Of a stretch of DNA of 21,426 nt, positions 15,656 through 21,426 are shown piece after piece. Positions within the stretch are counted from its first letter, which is position 1; each line of letters starts with the position of its first letter. The stretch comes from Candidatus Tayloriibacteriota bacterium (lineage in GTDB: Bacteria; Patescibacteriota; Minisyncoccia; Phycocordibacterales; PALSA-1337), in NCBI GenBank assembly GCA_003170325.1, contig PMZP01000032.1:1-21426 (forward strand), in the 5' to 3' direction. A program made the translations under genes and the position numbers. A model generated the notes under the pieces. The model had not been told where the DNA came from. It made no database searches and saw only the letters and a list, made by a program, of their open reading frames with translations.

Positions 15656-16597
15656 ATGAAGAAATCAAATAGGGTATGCGGTTTCGCATGCGTCATGACG
15701 ATTATGTCGGTAGTGCTGTTCGGGGCAGTCACGACGGCGCAGGCACAACACGAAGACGCTCTGAACGTTCAAATGTTCCTGATTCGCGGACCGGTCAGAA
15801 CCGTACCGGAATCGCCCGCCTACACAAGTTGGGCGCCGACCGAAGTCAGTAAGCTCTACAACAATATGACCTTGGAAGACGAAGACGTCGGCTACAGATT
15901 GCTCGCCGACTACATCTCCGAGCCATTGGAGCTCACGAACCAGGTCTTGTGGACAGCAGTCCGCATCACCTCGAAGAATCCCGGTACGATGTTCTCTTTG
16001 AGGCAGTTCTCGTTGGGGAATCTATGGTTCGTGGAAAATTCGTCCGACAGGACGGATCTGCTAACAAACTCGTATTCCCCCGGAAATCTGACAAATCTGG
16101 TCTATACTCAGGAAGCCATAGGCGTAATCTGGGGACCAGGTGGGCAAAGAGTCAGCGATTCCGTGCTCAATAACCTGGAACCGGGAGACAGGTTGGTGAA
16201 CGAGATCGACTTCGTCGGCATGCAAACGAAGTACTTTTACCCCTATGCGTACCCGTATCAAGCTGTGGCGGACTATATTAACGGCTATACGAACTACGAC
16301 GGATTCAATATCACGTTTGCCTGTCGCGTCATTGACGGAACGAATGTGTTGGCCTTGGGTCAGCGGACCATTCAGACGACTGGTGAGCCGCTTGCGCCAA
16401 TAATGTCGATCGTCAATCGTGGCGATTCCGTAGTTGTCAGCGTCAGCAACTTGCAGCAGGGTCGTACGGCGGTCATCCAATCGACGCCGCGTGTTGGTCC
16501 CGCGAACTGGCAAATGGAGGCGACCGTCAATGCCAATGACGAGTTGGTTCGCACCAAAGATCCGGCCAAGTATTTCTACCGGGCTTATCTGGAATGA
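15656..16597 (+). CDS. Secreted protein of unknown function
   Basis: A 313-aa protein with a Sec signal peptide: MKKSNR, a hydrophobic core and a likely signal peptidase site after the AQA at about 28-30. The mature part is rich in Asn, Tyr, Thr and Val and looks like beta-sandwich material. The last 70 residues (IVNRGDSVVVSVSNLQQGRTAVIQS to YFYRAYLE) resemble, from memory, C-terminal beta domains of the ...FYR type in Planctomycetes and Verrucomicrobia secreted proteins. No catalytic motif or sorting signal is recognised. AGGTGGAAAG precedes the ATG. It has its own promoter and a strong terminator and is monocistronic. Confidence 0.7.
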   Translation: MKKSNRVCGFACVMTIMSVVLFGAVTTAQAQHEDALNVQMFLIRGPVRTVPESPAYTSWAPTEVSKLYNNMTLEDEDVGYRLLADYISEPLELTNQVLWTAVRITSKNPGTMFSLRQFSLGNLWFVENSSDRTDLLTNSYSPGNLTNLVYTQEAIGVIWGPGGQRVSDSVLNNLEPGDRLVNEIDFVGMQTKYFYPYAYPYQAVADYINGYTNYDGFNITFACRVIDGTNVLALGQRTIQTTGEPLAPIMSIVNRGDSVVVSVSNLQQGRTAVIQSTPRVGPANWQMEATVNANDELVRTKDPAKYFYRAYLE

Positions 16598-16620
16598 CCA
16601 GGCCGGCGAAATCAGTGTGA

Positions 16621-16662
16621 AGCGCGTACTTTCCGTAACAGACGGGAGTACGCGCTTTTTTT
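16621..16662 (+). terminator. Strong Rho-independent terminator
   Basis: AGCGCGTACT (16621-16630) and AGTACGCGCT (16647-16656) form a perfect 10-bp stem, followed by a T-run to 16662. Confidence 0.9.
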
Positions 16663-16675
16663 ATAAATAACGGTC

Positions 16676-16795
16676 CACCTTTAAATTTTTAGATGCTAAA
16701 GGTGTCCAGTCGAAATTCAAAGCACTACAGTTGACTGTTGTGGCAAAAGCGTTTCAATATAACTACACCCAACTGTAGTGGCACGATTCAATATA
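16676..16795. repeat. Intergenic inverted and direct repeats
   Basis: CACCTTTA/TAAAGGTG (16676-16704) is one perfect hairpin. CACTACAGTTG (16723-16733) and CAACTGTAGTG (16770-16780) are a perfect 11-bp inverted pair 36 bp apart. GTGGCA (16740, 16778) and TTCAATATA (16753, 16787) are repeated directly, so the 3' arm also belongs to a roughly 38-bp direct repeat. No gene is seen in 16663-16824. Confidence 0.55.
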
Positions 16796-16824
16796 CCGCA
16801 CCGCGGACTCAACCGGCTAAACGT

Positions 16825-17046
16825 TCACAACCCCAACTCGCTTCCGGTCAGATAGCTACTGTAAGTGCTCATGAAATAGGGAAGCGCGAAGGCCATGGCG
16901 ATCAAAGGCAGAACGAAAACGATGATCGTGCCCCACATGGTCCAGAGATAGTACTTGCGGGTCTTTTCAACCGAGACATAGATCTTCTCGATGAGCTCGC
17001 GCTGATCGCGCAACTCTTTTTCGAAGTTAGAGTTCGTGGGTTCCAT
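16825..17046 (-). CDS. Small single-pass membrane protein
   Basis: A 73-aa protein: a charged N-terminal segment (FEKELRDQRELIEKIYVSVEKTRKYY) likely forming a cytosolic helix, then one membrane helix (about 35-58, WTMWGTIIVFVLPLIAMAF) and a short tail. I associate this pattern, EKTRKY followed by a helix with VLPLI, with small conserved membrane proteins of Parcubacteria; the function is unknown. The ATG at 17046 is chosen because a perfect extended -10 ends 6 nt before it. The frame continues 59 codons upstream, but that part is hairpin-rich intergenic DNA. Confidence 0.75.
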   Translation of the reverse strand: MEPTNSNFEKELRDQRELIEKIYVSVEKTRKYYLWTMWGTIIVFVLPLIAMAFALPYFMSTYSSYLTGSELGL

Positions 17047-17052
17047 CGATAA

Positions 17053-17061
17053 ATTATAGCA
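17053..17061 (-). promoter_or_regulatory. Extended -10 promoter of the 73-aa membrane protein gene
   Basis: On the minus strand TGCTATAAT ends 6 nt before the ATG, again predicting a leaderless mRNA. Confidence 0.65.
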
Positions 17062-17070
17062 TACAACGAA

Positions 17071-17206
17071 ACCGCGCGGACGCCTGTGTCCGCGCGGTAC
17101 AACAAATTCCAGCCTGCCGGAATGACACCCGACATGATCATTAGGTGTCGTTGCTAGAAGATGACGCGATAGAACCGAACGGCTCGGAATGTTGCAAATG
17201 CCGAGC
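17071..17206. repeat. Intergenic hairpin cluster including a REP-like unit
   Basis: ACCGCGCGGAC/GTCCGCGCGGT (17071-17098) is a perfect 11-bp stem; on the minus strand it is followed by TTTCGTT, so it may end transcripts coming from the regulator gene at 17395. ATTCC/GGAAT (17106-17123, then GAC) resembles the widespread REP-like unit GTCATTCCxGC...GGAAT. GACACC/GGTGTC (17124-17149) and GCTCGG/CCGAGC (17182-17206) follow. I see nothing in 17207-17331. Confidence 0.55.
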
Positions 17207-17331
17207 TTGGGAAGAAGATGCACTCACCATGATGCTGTAACGCTATGGACTCGTAAAGGTTATCTCGACTCATAACCGCGTTCAGCCTATCAAACGGAGA
17301 TGAAGATACGATGAAGAAAGTCTCAAGATAG

Positions 17332-17367
17332 GATAAAAAAAGGTTAAAATCCTGATAAAAAAAGGTT
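17332..17367. repeat. 14-bp direct repeat with 22-bp period
   Basis: GATAAAAAAAGGTT occurs exactly at 17332-17345 and 17354-17367. The 22-bp step is close to two helical turns, as for tandem operators of OmpR-type regulators, one of which is encoded just beyond at 17395. On the minus strand the T-runs could also help end that gene's transcript, though no stem precedes them. Confidence 0.5.
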
Positions 17368-17394
17368 CAAAACGGTATGAAGATTCAAGCCTCA

Positions 17395-18084
17395 TCAGAT
17401 CCTTTTCAGGTTTTCCGGCACGTCTATGACATAGCCGCGCCCGGGAATATTGGCGATGAGGTTCGCTTTGTTGCCGCCGTTGATCTTCTTGCGCAGGTTG
17501 CGGATGTGAGCTTCGACGGTATTGGAGAACATATTGCTGTCAGCCGTCCAGACATGTTCCATGAGGAGGGCGCGGGAAAGGATGATGCCGATATTCTTCA
17601 TGAGGTATTCGAGCAGACTGAACTCCTTATGCGTCATGTGGATCGATCTGCCGCTTCGTGTAACCAGATGCCTCTCGGCGTCGAGGGTGAGGTCGTCGAC
17701 AGACAGCAGAGTATTTCCGCAGAGAACAGGCCGGCGAGCCACCGCTTTGAGACGCTCCTCTAGCTCATTCATGAAGAAAGGCTTGGTCATATAATCGTCT
17801 GCTCCCTCCTTGAAGGCAGCGATCTTGGTCTGTTGGTCGTCGGAGACCGAAAGGAAGATGATGGGAGTGGATTTTCCAGAAGCGCGGACTTCTTTGCAGA
17901 CCATGAGGCCATTCTTCTTCGGTAGGGAATAGTCGAGAACGATGGCGTCGTATTCGTAGCTCCTTCCGAGAAAAGAGCCGCTATTGCCATCGCTGGCCAC
18001 TTCGACGGTATTGTCTCCTGACACCAGGCCATTCCTGACCATTTCGGCGGTGTCGCGATCGTCTTCGACGACAAGTATTTTCAT
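17395..18084 (-). CDS. OmpR/PhoB-family response regulator
   Basis: A 229-aa two-component transcription factor. The receiver (1-115) has the acidic pair VVEDD (E7-D9), phospho-acceptor Asp51 in VLDYSLP, the Ser in LSVSD and Lys101 in MTKPF. The C-terminal winged helix (about 125-225) has MTHKEFSLLEYLM, NTVEAHIRNLRKKI and the closing PGRGYVI typical of PhoB/OmpR DNA-binding domains. All phosphorylation residues are present, but no histidine kinase lies in the window, so it is an orphan here. An extended -10 lies 7 nt before the ATG. Confidence 0.94.
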   Translation of the reverse strand: MKILVVEDDRDTAEMVRNGLVSGDNTVEVASDGNSGSFLGRSYEYDAIVLDYSLPKKNGLMVCKEVRASGKSTPIIFLSVSDDQQTKIAAFKEGADDYMTKPFFMNELEERLKAVARRPVLCGNTLLSVDDLTLDAERHLVTRSGRSIHMTHKEFSLLEYLMKNIGIILSRALLMEHVWTADSNMFSNTVEAHIRNLRKKINGGNKANLIANIPGRGYVIDVPENLKRI

Positions 18085-18091
18085 GGACTAC

Positions 18092-18100
18092 AGTATATCA
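18092..18100 (-). promoter_or_regulatory. Extended -10 promoter of the OmpR-type regulator
   Basis: On the minus strand TGATATACT ends 7 nt before the ATG at 18084; predicted leaderless mRNA. Confidence 0.6.
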
Positions 18101-18143
18101 GCCAAAAATAAATGCGCCAGTAGCCTTCCTCAACCCGGCGACG

Positions 18144-18176
18144 TTGACTTCGGAGCGGTATTTTGATAGCTTATAT
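18144..18176 (+). promoter_or_regulatory. Probable promoter of the rpsB-tsf operon
   Basis: TTGACT (18144-18149) is a good -35. The -10 is uncertain: TAGCTT (18167-18172, spacer 17) or TTATAT (18171-18176). Either gives a very short leader before the ATG at 18184. Confidence 0.45.
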
Positions 18177-18183
18177 GCTACCT

Positions 18184-18894
18184 ATGGAAGCCAAGAAAAG
18201 CATAGATTCGATGTTCGGCGCTGGCGCGCATTTTGGACTTGGCCGCTCACGGCGCCATCCGACCGTTGTGCCCTACATCTTCGGGACGAAGAACAGCACC
18301 GACATATTCGATCTGGAAAAGACGGAGGAGCTCCTCTCGAAAGCCAAGGAGTTCGTCAACAAACTCGCCACCGAAGGCAAGTTGATCCTTTTCGTTGGCG
18401 GAAAGAAAGAGTCCTCGTTCGCCTTGAAACAGGCCGCCCAATCTCTCAACATGCCATATGTGGATGGACGCTGGATCGGCGGGACCATCACCAATTTCGG
18501 TCAGGTGAGGAAGCGCATCGACCGCTATGAAAAGCTCGTTTCCGACCGCGAGAAAGGCGAGCTTGCCAAATACACCAAGCGCGAACGAATGCTCATAGAC
18601 AAGGAGATCGCATCGCTCGAGAAGATGTTCCTCGGCATAGTCTCATTGAAGAAGACGCCGGACGCCATGTTCGTCATAGATCCGCGCCACGAAAAGAGCG
18701 CCGTCAAAGAGGCGGCCGATTTCAATATCCCGGTCATCGCCCTGGCCAGCTCCGATTGCGATATCGGGAAGATCGCCTATCCGATCGTCGGCAATGACGC
18801 CGCCAAGGCCAGCATCCAGTTCTTCATCGGCGAGATCTCTTCGACATACCAGAAAGGAAAGTCTGCGGCTCCCGTGGCAGAGAAGACTGCCTAA
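18184..18894 (+). CDS. rpsB: 30S ribosomal protein S2 (uS2)
   Basis: A 236-aa primary ribosomal protein of the small subunit, near the usual length. Seen: the N-terminal GAHFGLGRSRRHPTVVPYIFG (canonical GvHfGhqtrrwNPkm.pYIyg), FVGGKKES, PYVDGRWIGGTITNF, KTPDAMFVIDPRHEKSAVKEA, and IPVIALASSDCD. The ATG at 18184 is preferred over a TTG seven codons upstream that lies in the promoter. It is followed by tsf, the classic bacterial rpsB-tsf order. Confidence 0.97.
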   Translation: MEAKKSIDSMFGAGAHFGLGRSRRHPTVVPYIFGTKNSTDIFDLEKTEELLSKAKEFVNKLATEGKLILFVGGKKESSFALKQAAQSLNMPYVDGRWIGGTITNFGQVRKRIDRYEKLVSDREKGELAKYTKRERMLIDKEIASLEKMFLGIVSLKKTPDAMFVIDPRHEKSAVKEAADFNIPVIALASSDCDIGKIAYPIVGNDAAKASIQFFIGEISSTYQKGKSAAPVAEKTA

Positions 18895-19004
18895 ATCCAA
18901 TGATAGGTCCAATCGTCCCTTCATTATTGTATGAGGATGAGGAGGCTGCCGCTTCTCGATTAACAAAACCAAGCAAGCAAATTTCACCAAACAAGCAAAT
19001 TCCC

Positions 19005-19619
19005 ATGAATAAAAAGAATAACGCTCCATCAGTCACCATAGCCACTGAGCAAATCAAAGAGCTCCGTGAACAGACGGGCATTTCCATCATGCAATGCAAG
19101 AAGGCTCTGGAAGAAGCCGGCGGCGATATGGAGAAAGCTATAGTCATCTTGCGCAAGAAAAGCGGCGATCTTTCAGTCAAGAAGGGCAGTCGGACTTTCC
19201 ATGCCGGCACTATTCAGGCGTATGTCCACTCCAACGGTACCGTCGGCACTATGGTGGAACTCGACTGTGAAAGCGATTTTGTGGCTAATAACGATGAATT
19301 TAAGGCTTTGGCGCGTGATATCGCCATGCATGCGACCGCCACAAACCCCAAATTTCTGAAAAAGGATGATATAATGGAAGCAGACAAGAAAGCCGCCCGC
19401 GAGGTCTTCGAAGCCGAGGTGAAAGGCAAGCCGGAAGCGGTTCGGAATACCATTCTCGAAGGCAAGCTCAACGCATATTTTGGCGAGATGGTCCTTCTGG
19501 ATCAGCCTTTCATCAAAAACAACGAAGTGACCATCCAAGGGCTCATCGACCAAGCTGGTCAAAAGTTCGGCGAAAAGATCGGCGTCGGCAGATTCATCCG
19601 ATTCAAAGTTTTAGAATAA
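19005..19619 (+). CDS. tsf: Elongation factor Ts, short form
   Basis: EF-Ts exchanges GDP for GTP on EF-Tu. 204 aa, much shorter than E. coli (283), as often seen in CPR bacteria and some other lineages. The UBA-like N-terminal domain has IKELREQTGISIMQCKKALEEAGGD and the core has VELDCESDFVANNDEFKALARDIAMHA, which contacts EF-Tu. The C-terminal half is compact (VLLDQPFI..., ending KIGVGRFIRFKVLE). The ATG at 19005 is chosen; the frame is open back to 18900 but that stretch is unlike EF-Ts. The 110-nt gap after rpsB contains a direct repeat AAGCAAATTYC just upstream of the start. Confidence 0.96.
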   Translation: MNKKNNAPSVTIATEQIKELREQTGISIMQCKKALEEAGGDMEKAIVILRKKSGDLSVKKGSRTFHAGTIQAYVHSNGTVGTMVELDCESDFVANNDEFKALARDIAMHATATNPKFLKKDDIMEADKKAAREVFEAEVKGKPEAVRNTILEGKLNAYFGEMVLLDQPFIKNNEVTIQGLIDQAGQKFGEKIGVGRFIRFKVLE

Positions 19620-19630
19620 CTAATAAATCC

Positions 19631-20005
19631 ATGTATTCACTCATCATAGCTTTCTATCTCTCATTCCTTGGCATCATAGTCATGGTGCTTTTGAAGCGAT
19701 ATGAAGTCAATTCCGGCAAGGCCACAGTTGTTTCGCGCCTTGGACAGGGAAGCGACCATCTTTTTCACTCGATATTCTCGGCCATGAAGCAGGGCACTTC
19801 CTATGTGAACAAGCATTCATTCATCGCCATAGCGCAGTGGATAGCATTCCACGTACTTCTGCGAGTGCGCAATATCTATGTCGAACTCAAGGATCGTGCC
19901 CTTTCCAATCCTCATTCACGTAAAGTCATCGACGCTGTCCGCGGCCGCGGCGAGATCACTCCACATAGCGCATCCTTCTATTTGAGGAGGATTTCGGATA
20001 AGTGA
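19631..20005 (+). CDS. Hypothetical 124-aa membrane protein of the rpsB-tsf operon
   Basis: A 124-aa protein with one clear N-terminal membrane helix (about 3-20, LIIAFYLSFLGIIVMVLL) and a basic rest with an amphipathic segment (SFIAIAQWIAFHVLLRVRNIYVELK) that may lie on the membrane. I do not recognise the family. It starts 11 nt after the tsf stop and is closed by a terminator, so it is probably the third gene of the operon. Confidence 0.7.
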   Translation: MYSLIIAFYLSFLGIIVMVLLKRYEVNSGKATVVSRLGQGSDHLFHSIFSAMKQGTSYVNKHSFIAIAQWIAFHVLLRVRNIYVELKDRALSNPHSRKVIDAVRGRGEITPHSASFYLRRISDK

Positions 20006-20035
20006 GAACCGTTTTAAGATCATCTGCGAAAATAT

Positions 20036-20058
20036 AAGCCGGTAAGACCGGTTTTATT
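20036..20058 (+). terminator. Rho-independent terminator of the rpsB-tsf operon
   Basis: AAGCCGGT (20036-20043) pairs with ACCGGTTT (20047-20054; one G-U), followed by TATTGTTT. Confidence 0.75.
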
Positions 20059-20085
20059 GTTTAAGTAGATGTCAAATTTAATGTG

Positions 20086-20111
20086 TTGACAATTTGGATT
20101 AATGTTATAGT
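20086..20111 (+). promoter_or_regulatory. Promoter of the 198-aa orphan gene
   Basis: TTGACA (20086-20091) and extended -10 TGTTATAGT (20103-20111). The 14-bp spacer is short, so the extended -10 may act alone. Predicted leader about 23 nt. Confidence 0.5.
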
Positions 20112-20140
20112 CTGATTCTAGACACAGATCTATAAATAAT

Positions 20141-20737
20141 ATGAGCATAATTATAAGTTGCAAGGGCGACGTGTATATCGACATCTCCGAAAGCCGTAAA
20201 CATCCGTTAACGCGTCACATGAACACGAATGGTTCAGTCTTCGGGTGCGTAGCAAAGAACACTCGTTTTGACTACTGGCACGCCAGGCAAGAAGGCGCTC
20301 TGCTACAAAGCAGCCTCGTCGACGAATCCAAACTGGGATATTACGATCTTCAACGGGACAGCCTAGCAGGCTTCGAGAGCTCGTTTTCTGGCGTAATGGA
20401 TACGCTCGGTGTCTTCATACCCAATATGACTGACAAGGGCATAGTCGCCGACGACCTCCGAAAAAGGTTTGGACCGGGAACGATCCTTCTCAAGCCGGGC
20501 GTTATGGAGCCGCCAGATGATAATCTCAAATACCTAAGCTGGATCAAAGCAAAGCACCGACTAGACGGCCAAGAATTTGTCGCTGATTTGCTTTATGCTT
20601 GCGCGGTTGAGTTTGCCAAGCAGCAACCAAGTAGTGGTGATTTGCGGGCAAAGATCTACGCTAATAAGAGGCATCTCCTTGAGTGTCGTCAGGATTCAGG
20701 CATCCTGCGACATCTAAAAACTCGGTGTAACTCGTGA
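20141..20737 (+). CDS. Hypothetical 198-aa protein
   Basis: I do not recognise this protein. It is soluble, with no signal peptide or membrane helix. The first part is beta-rich (MSIIISCKGDVYIDIS) and the second helical (HRLDGQEFVADLLYACAVEFAKQ). There is no obvious metal or nucleotide motif. No Shine-Dalgarno sequence is visible before the ATG. It has its own promoter and terminator, like the other orphans in the window. Confidence 0.6.
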   Translation: MSIIISCKGDVYIDISESRKHPLTRHMNTNGSVFGCVAKNTRFDYWHARQEGALLQSSLVDESKLGYYDLQRDSLAGFESSFSGVMDTLGVFIPNMTDKGIVADDLRKRFGPGTILLKPGVMEPPDDNLKYLSWIKAKHRLDGQEFVADLLYACAVEFAKQQPSSGDLRAKIYANKRHLLECRQDSGILRHLKTRCNS

Positions 20738-20767
20738 CACGCATCTCCGGTAGACATCCCAATGGAC

Positions 20768-20799
20768 AGCAGAGACTCTAAACGGTCATCTGCTTTTTT
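20768..20799 (+). terminator. Rho-independent terminator of the 198-aa gene
   Basis: AGCAGAGAC (20768-20776) pairs with GTC-A-TCTGCT (20785-20794; one bulged A), followed by a run of T to 20799. Confidence 0.8.
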
Positions 20800-20865
20800 A
20801 TTCATGGATATTCGGCGATCATGGTATTTAGCAAGATTTGCTCTAATTTGCTAGTATAAACACGC

Positions 20866-20938
20866 GCCGCCTTAGCTCAGATGGTAGAGCAACCCACTTG
20901 TAATGGGAAGATCCCCAGTTCGAATCTGGGAGGCGGCT
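20866..20938 (+). tRNA. tRNA-Thr (anticodon TGT)
   Basis: A 73-nt cloverleaf: acceptor GCCGCCT/AGGCGGC, D-stem GCTC/GAGC, anticodon arm ACCCA-CTTGTAA-TGGGA with TGT, T-arm CCCAG-TTCGAAT-CTGGG. The outermost anticodon-stem pair is an A-A mismatch. Discriminator is T and CCA is not encoded. TATAAA (20855-20860) just upstream is the likely -10. Confidence 0.96.
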
Positions 20939-20983
20939 CAGATTATCAGATTAACTCTGCCCTCATAGGAGCTTTTTACAAAT

Positions 20984-21426
20984 ATGAACAGAACATGTAC
21001 ATATTGCCAAAAGATTCTCAATACCCGTTACAAGATTAAGTATTGTTCCAATCGATGCCAGATAGATCATAAACATGACCTATTTATAGATGATTGGAGG
21101 AAGGGAAAAGTGAACGGAACTATAGGGATTAATGTTAAAGCTATGTCAGGTCATTTACGAAGATACCTACTGAAGCATTACGGCGAGAAATGCTCACTTT
21201 GTGGATGGAACCAACGAAATCCTATAACGGGGCGTGTACCGCTTGAAGTAGATCATATTGACGGCGATTCTTTGAATAGTGTTGAGAACAATCTAAGATT
21301 GCTCTGTCCAAATTGTCATTCACTGACTCCATTTTTTCGAAATCTGAACAAAGGGAAAGGTAGAAAGTGGCGCATGGATAAATATATAAGAAATTCAATC
21401 AATTCTTCAACAAACATCGCTTTCTA
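20984..21426 (+). CDS. HNH endonuclease with N-terminal zinc ribbon (cut by window end)
   Basis: 147 codons are visible and no stop is reached. The N-terminus has a zinc-binding CxxC (5, 8) and CxxxC (21, 25). The HNH nuclease domain follows: CSLCG (C70, C73), EVDHIDGD with the D90-H91 core, NSVENNLRLLCPNCHS with Asn102/103 and C108xxC111-H112, then TP and F.N as in phage-type stand-alone HNH enzymes. AGGAG stands about 12 nt before the ATG. It begins 45 bp after tRNA-Thr, and its AT-rich composition suggests a mobile origin. Confidence 0.85.
   Translation, partial: MNRTCTYCQKILNTRYKIKYCSNRCQIDHKHDLFIDDWRKGKVNGTIGINVKAMSGHLRRYLLKHYGEKCSLCGWNQRNPITGRVPLEVDHIDGDSLNSVENNLRLLCPNCHSLTPFFRNLNKGKGRKWRMDKYIRNSINSSTNIAF

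Noticed and set aside
17047..17223. 59-codon N-terminal extension of the 73-aa membrane protein
   Set aside because: The extension crosses several strong hairpins and a REP-like unit, and a perfect extended -10 lies just before the internal ATG.
17332..17367. CRISPR-like repeat
   Set aside because: Only two short copies with an 8-bp gap and no cas genes.

Overview
The window looks like chromosome from a small-genome bacterium of the Candidate Phyla Radiation (Patescibacteria), most likely a Parcubacteria-type lineage. This is an inference. It rests on a transketolase split into N- and C-terminal genes, a divergent ribulose-phosphate 3-epimerase, a short EF-Ts, and small one-helix membrane proteins of a kind I associate with that group. 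TGA acts as a normal stop, for example in the transketolase N-terminal gene, which argues against the Gracilibacteria-type code where TGA is glycine.

Layout. 65-2785: pentose-phosphate genes (epimerase-like protein and the two transketolase halves). 2805-3305: a 65-aa orphan behind a long structured leader. 3335-5542: uvrB. 5551-6609: two divergent orphans, each with its own promoter and terminator. 6657-9439: a cluster of perfect palindromes, then a slipin-HtrA-like protease operon, then a double-receiver protein. 9481-11717: an AT-rich accessory patch with a LAGLIDADG-like/HTH gene running into tRNA-Tyr, a broken BRO-N gene, an isoprenoid-synthase-like gene and a multi-hairpin element. 11900-15337: gyrB, hsp20 and a PrsW-family protease. 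15405-17367: a structured leader, a secreted protein, a small membrane protein and many palindromes. 17395-20058: an OmpR-type regulator and the rpsB-tsf-membrane protein operon. 20086-21426: a further orphan, tRNA-Thr and an HNH endonuclease gene cut by the window end.

Three patterns stand out. First, three conserved genes (tktC, uvrB, gyrB) each carry an in-frame insertion of a palindromic DNA element that is translated into an extra protein segment. Second, at least seven genes have a -10 hexamer only 6-9 nt before the start codon, which predicts leaderless mRNAs; several are extended -10 promoters. Third, the orphan genes follow another plan: a TTGACA-type -35 in all five, a Rho-independent terminator in all five, and a Shine-Dalgarno-like sequence in most. 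They look like self-contained inserted cassettes. Both tRNA genes are flanked by an endonuclease-like gene, and the stop codon of one of those genes lies in the tRNA-Tyr anticodon loop.
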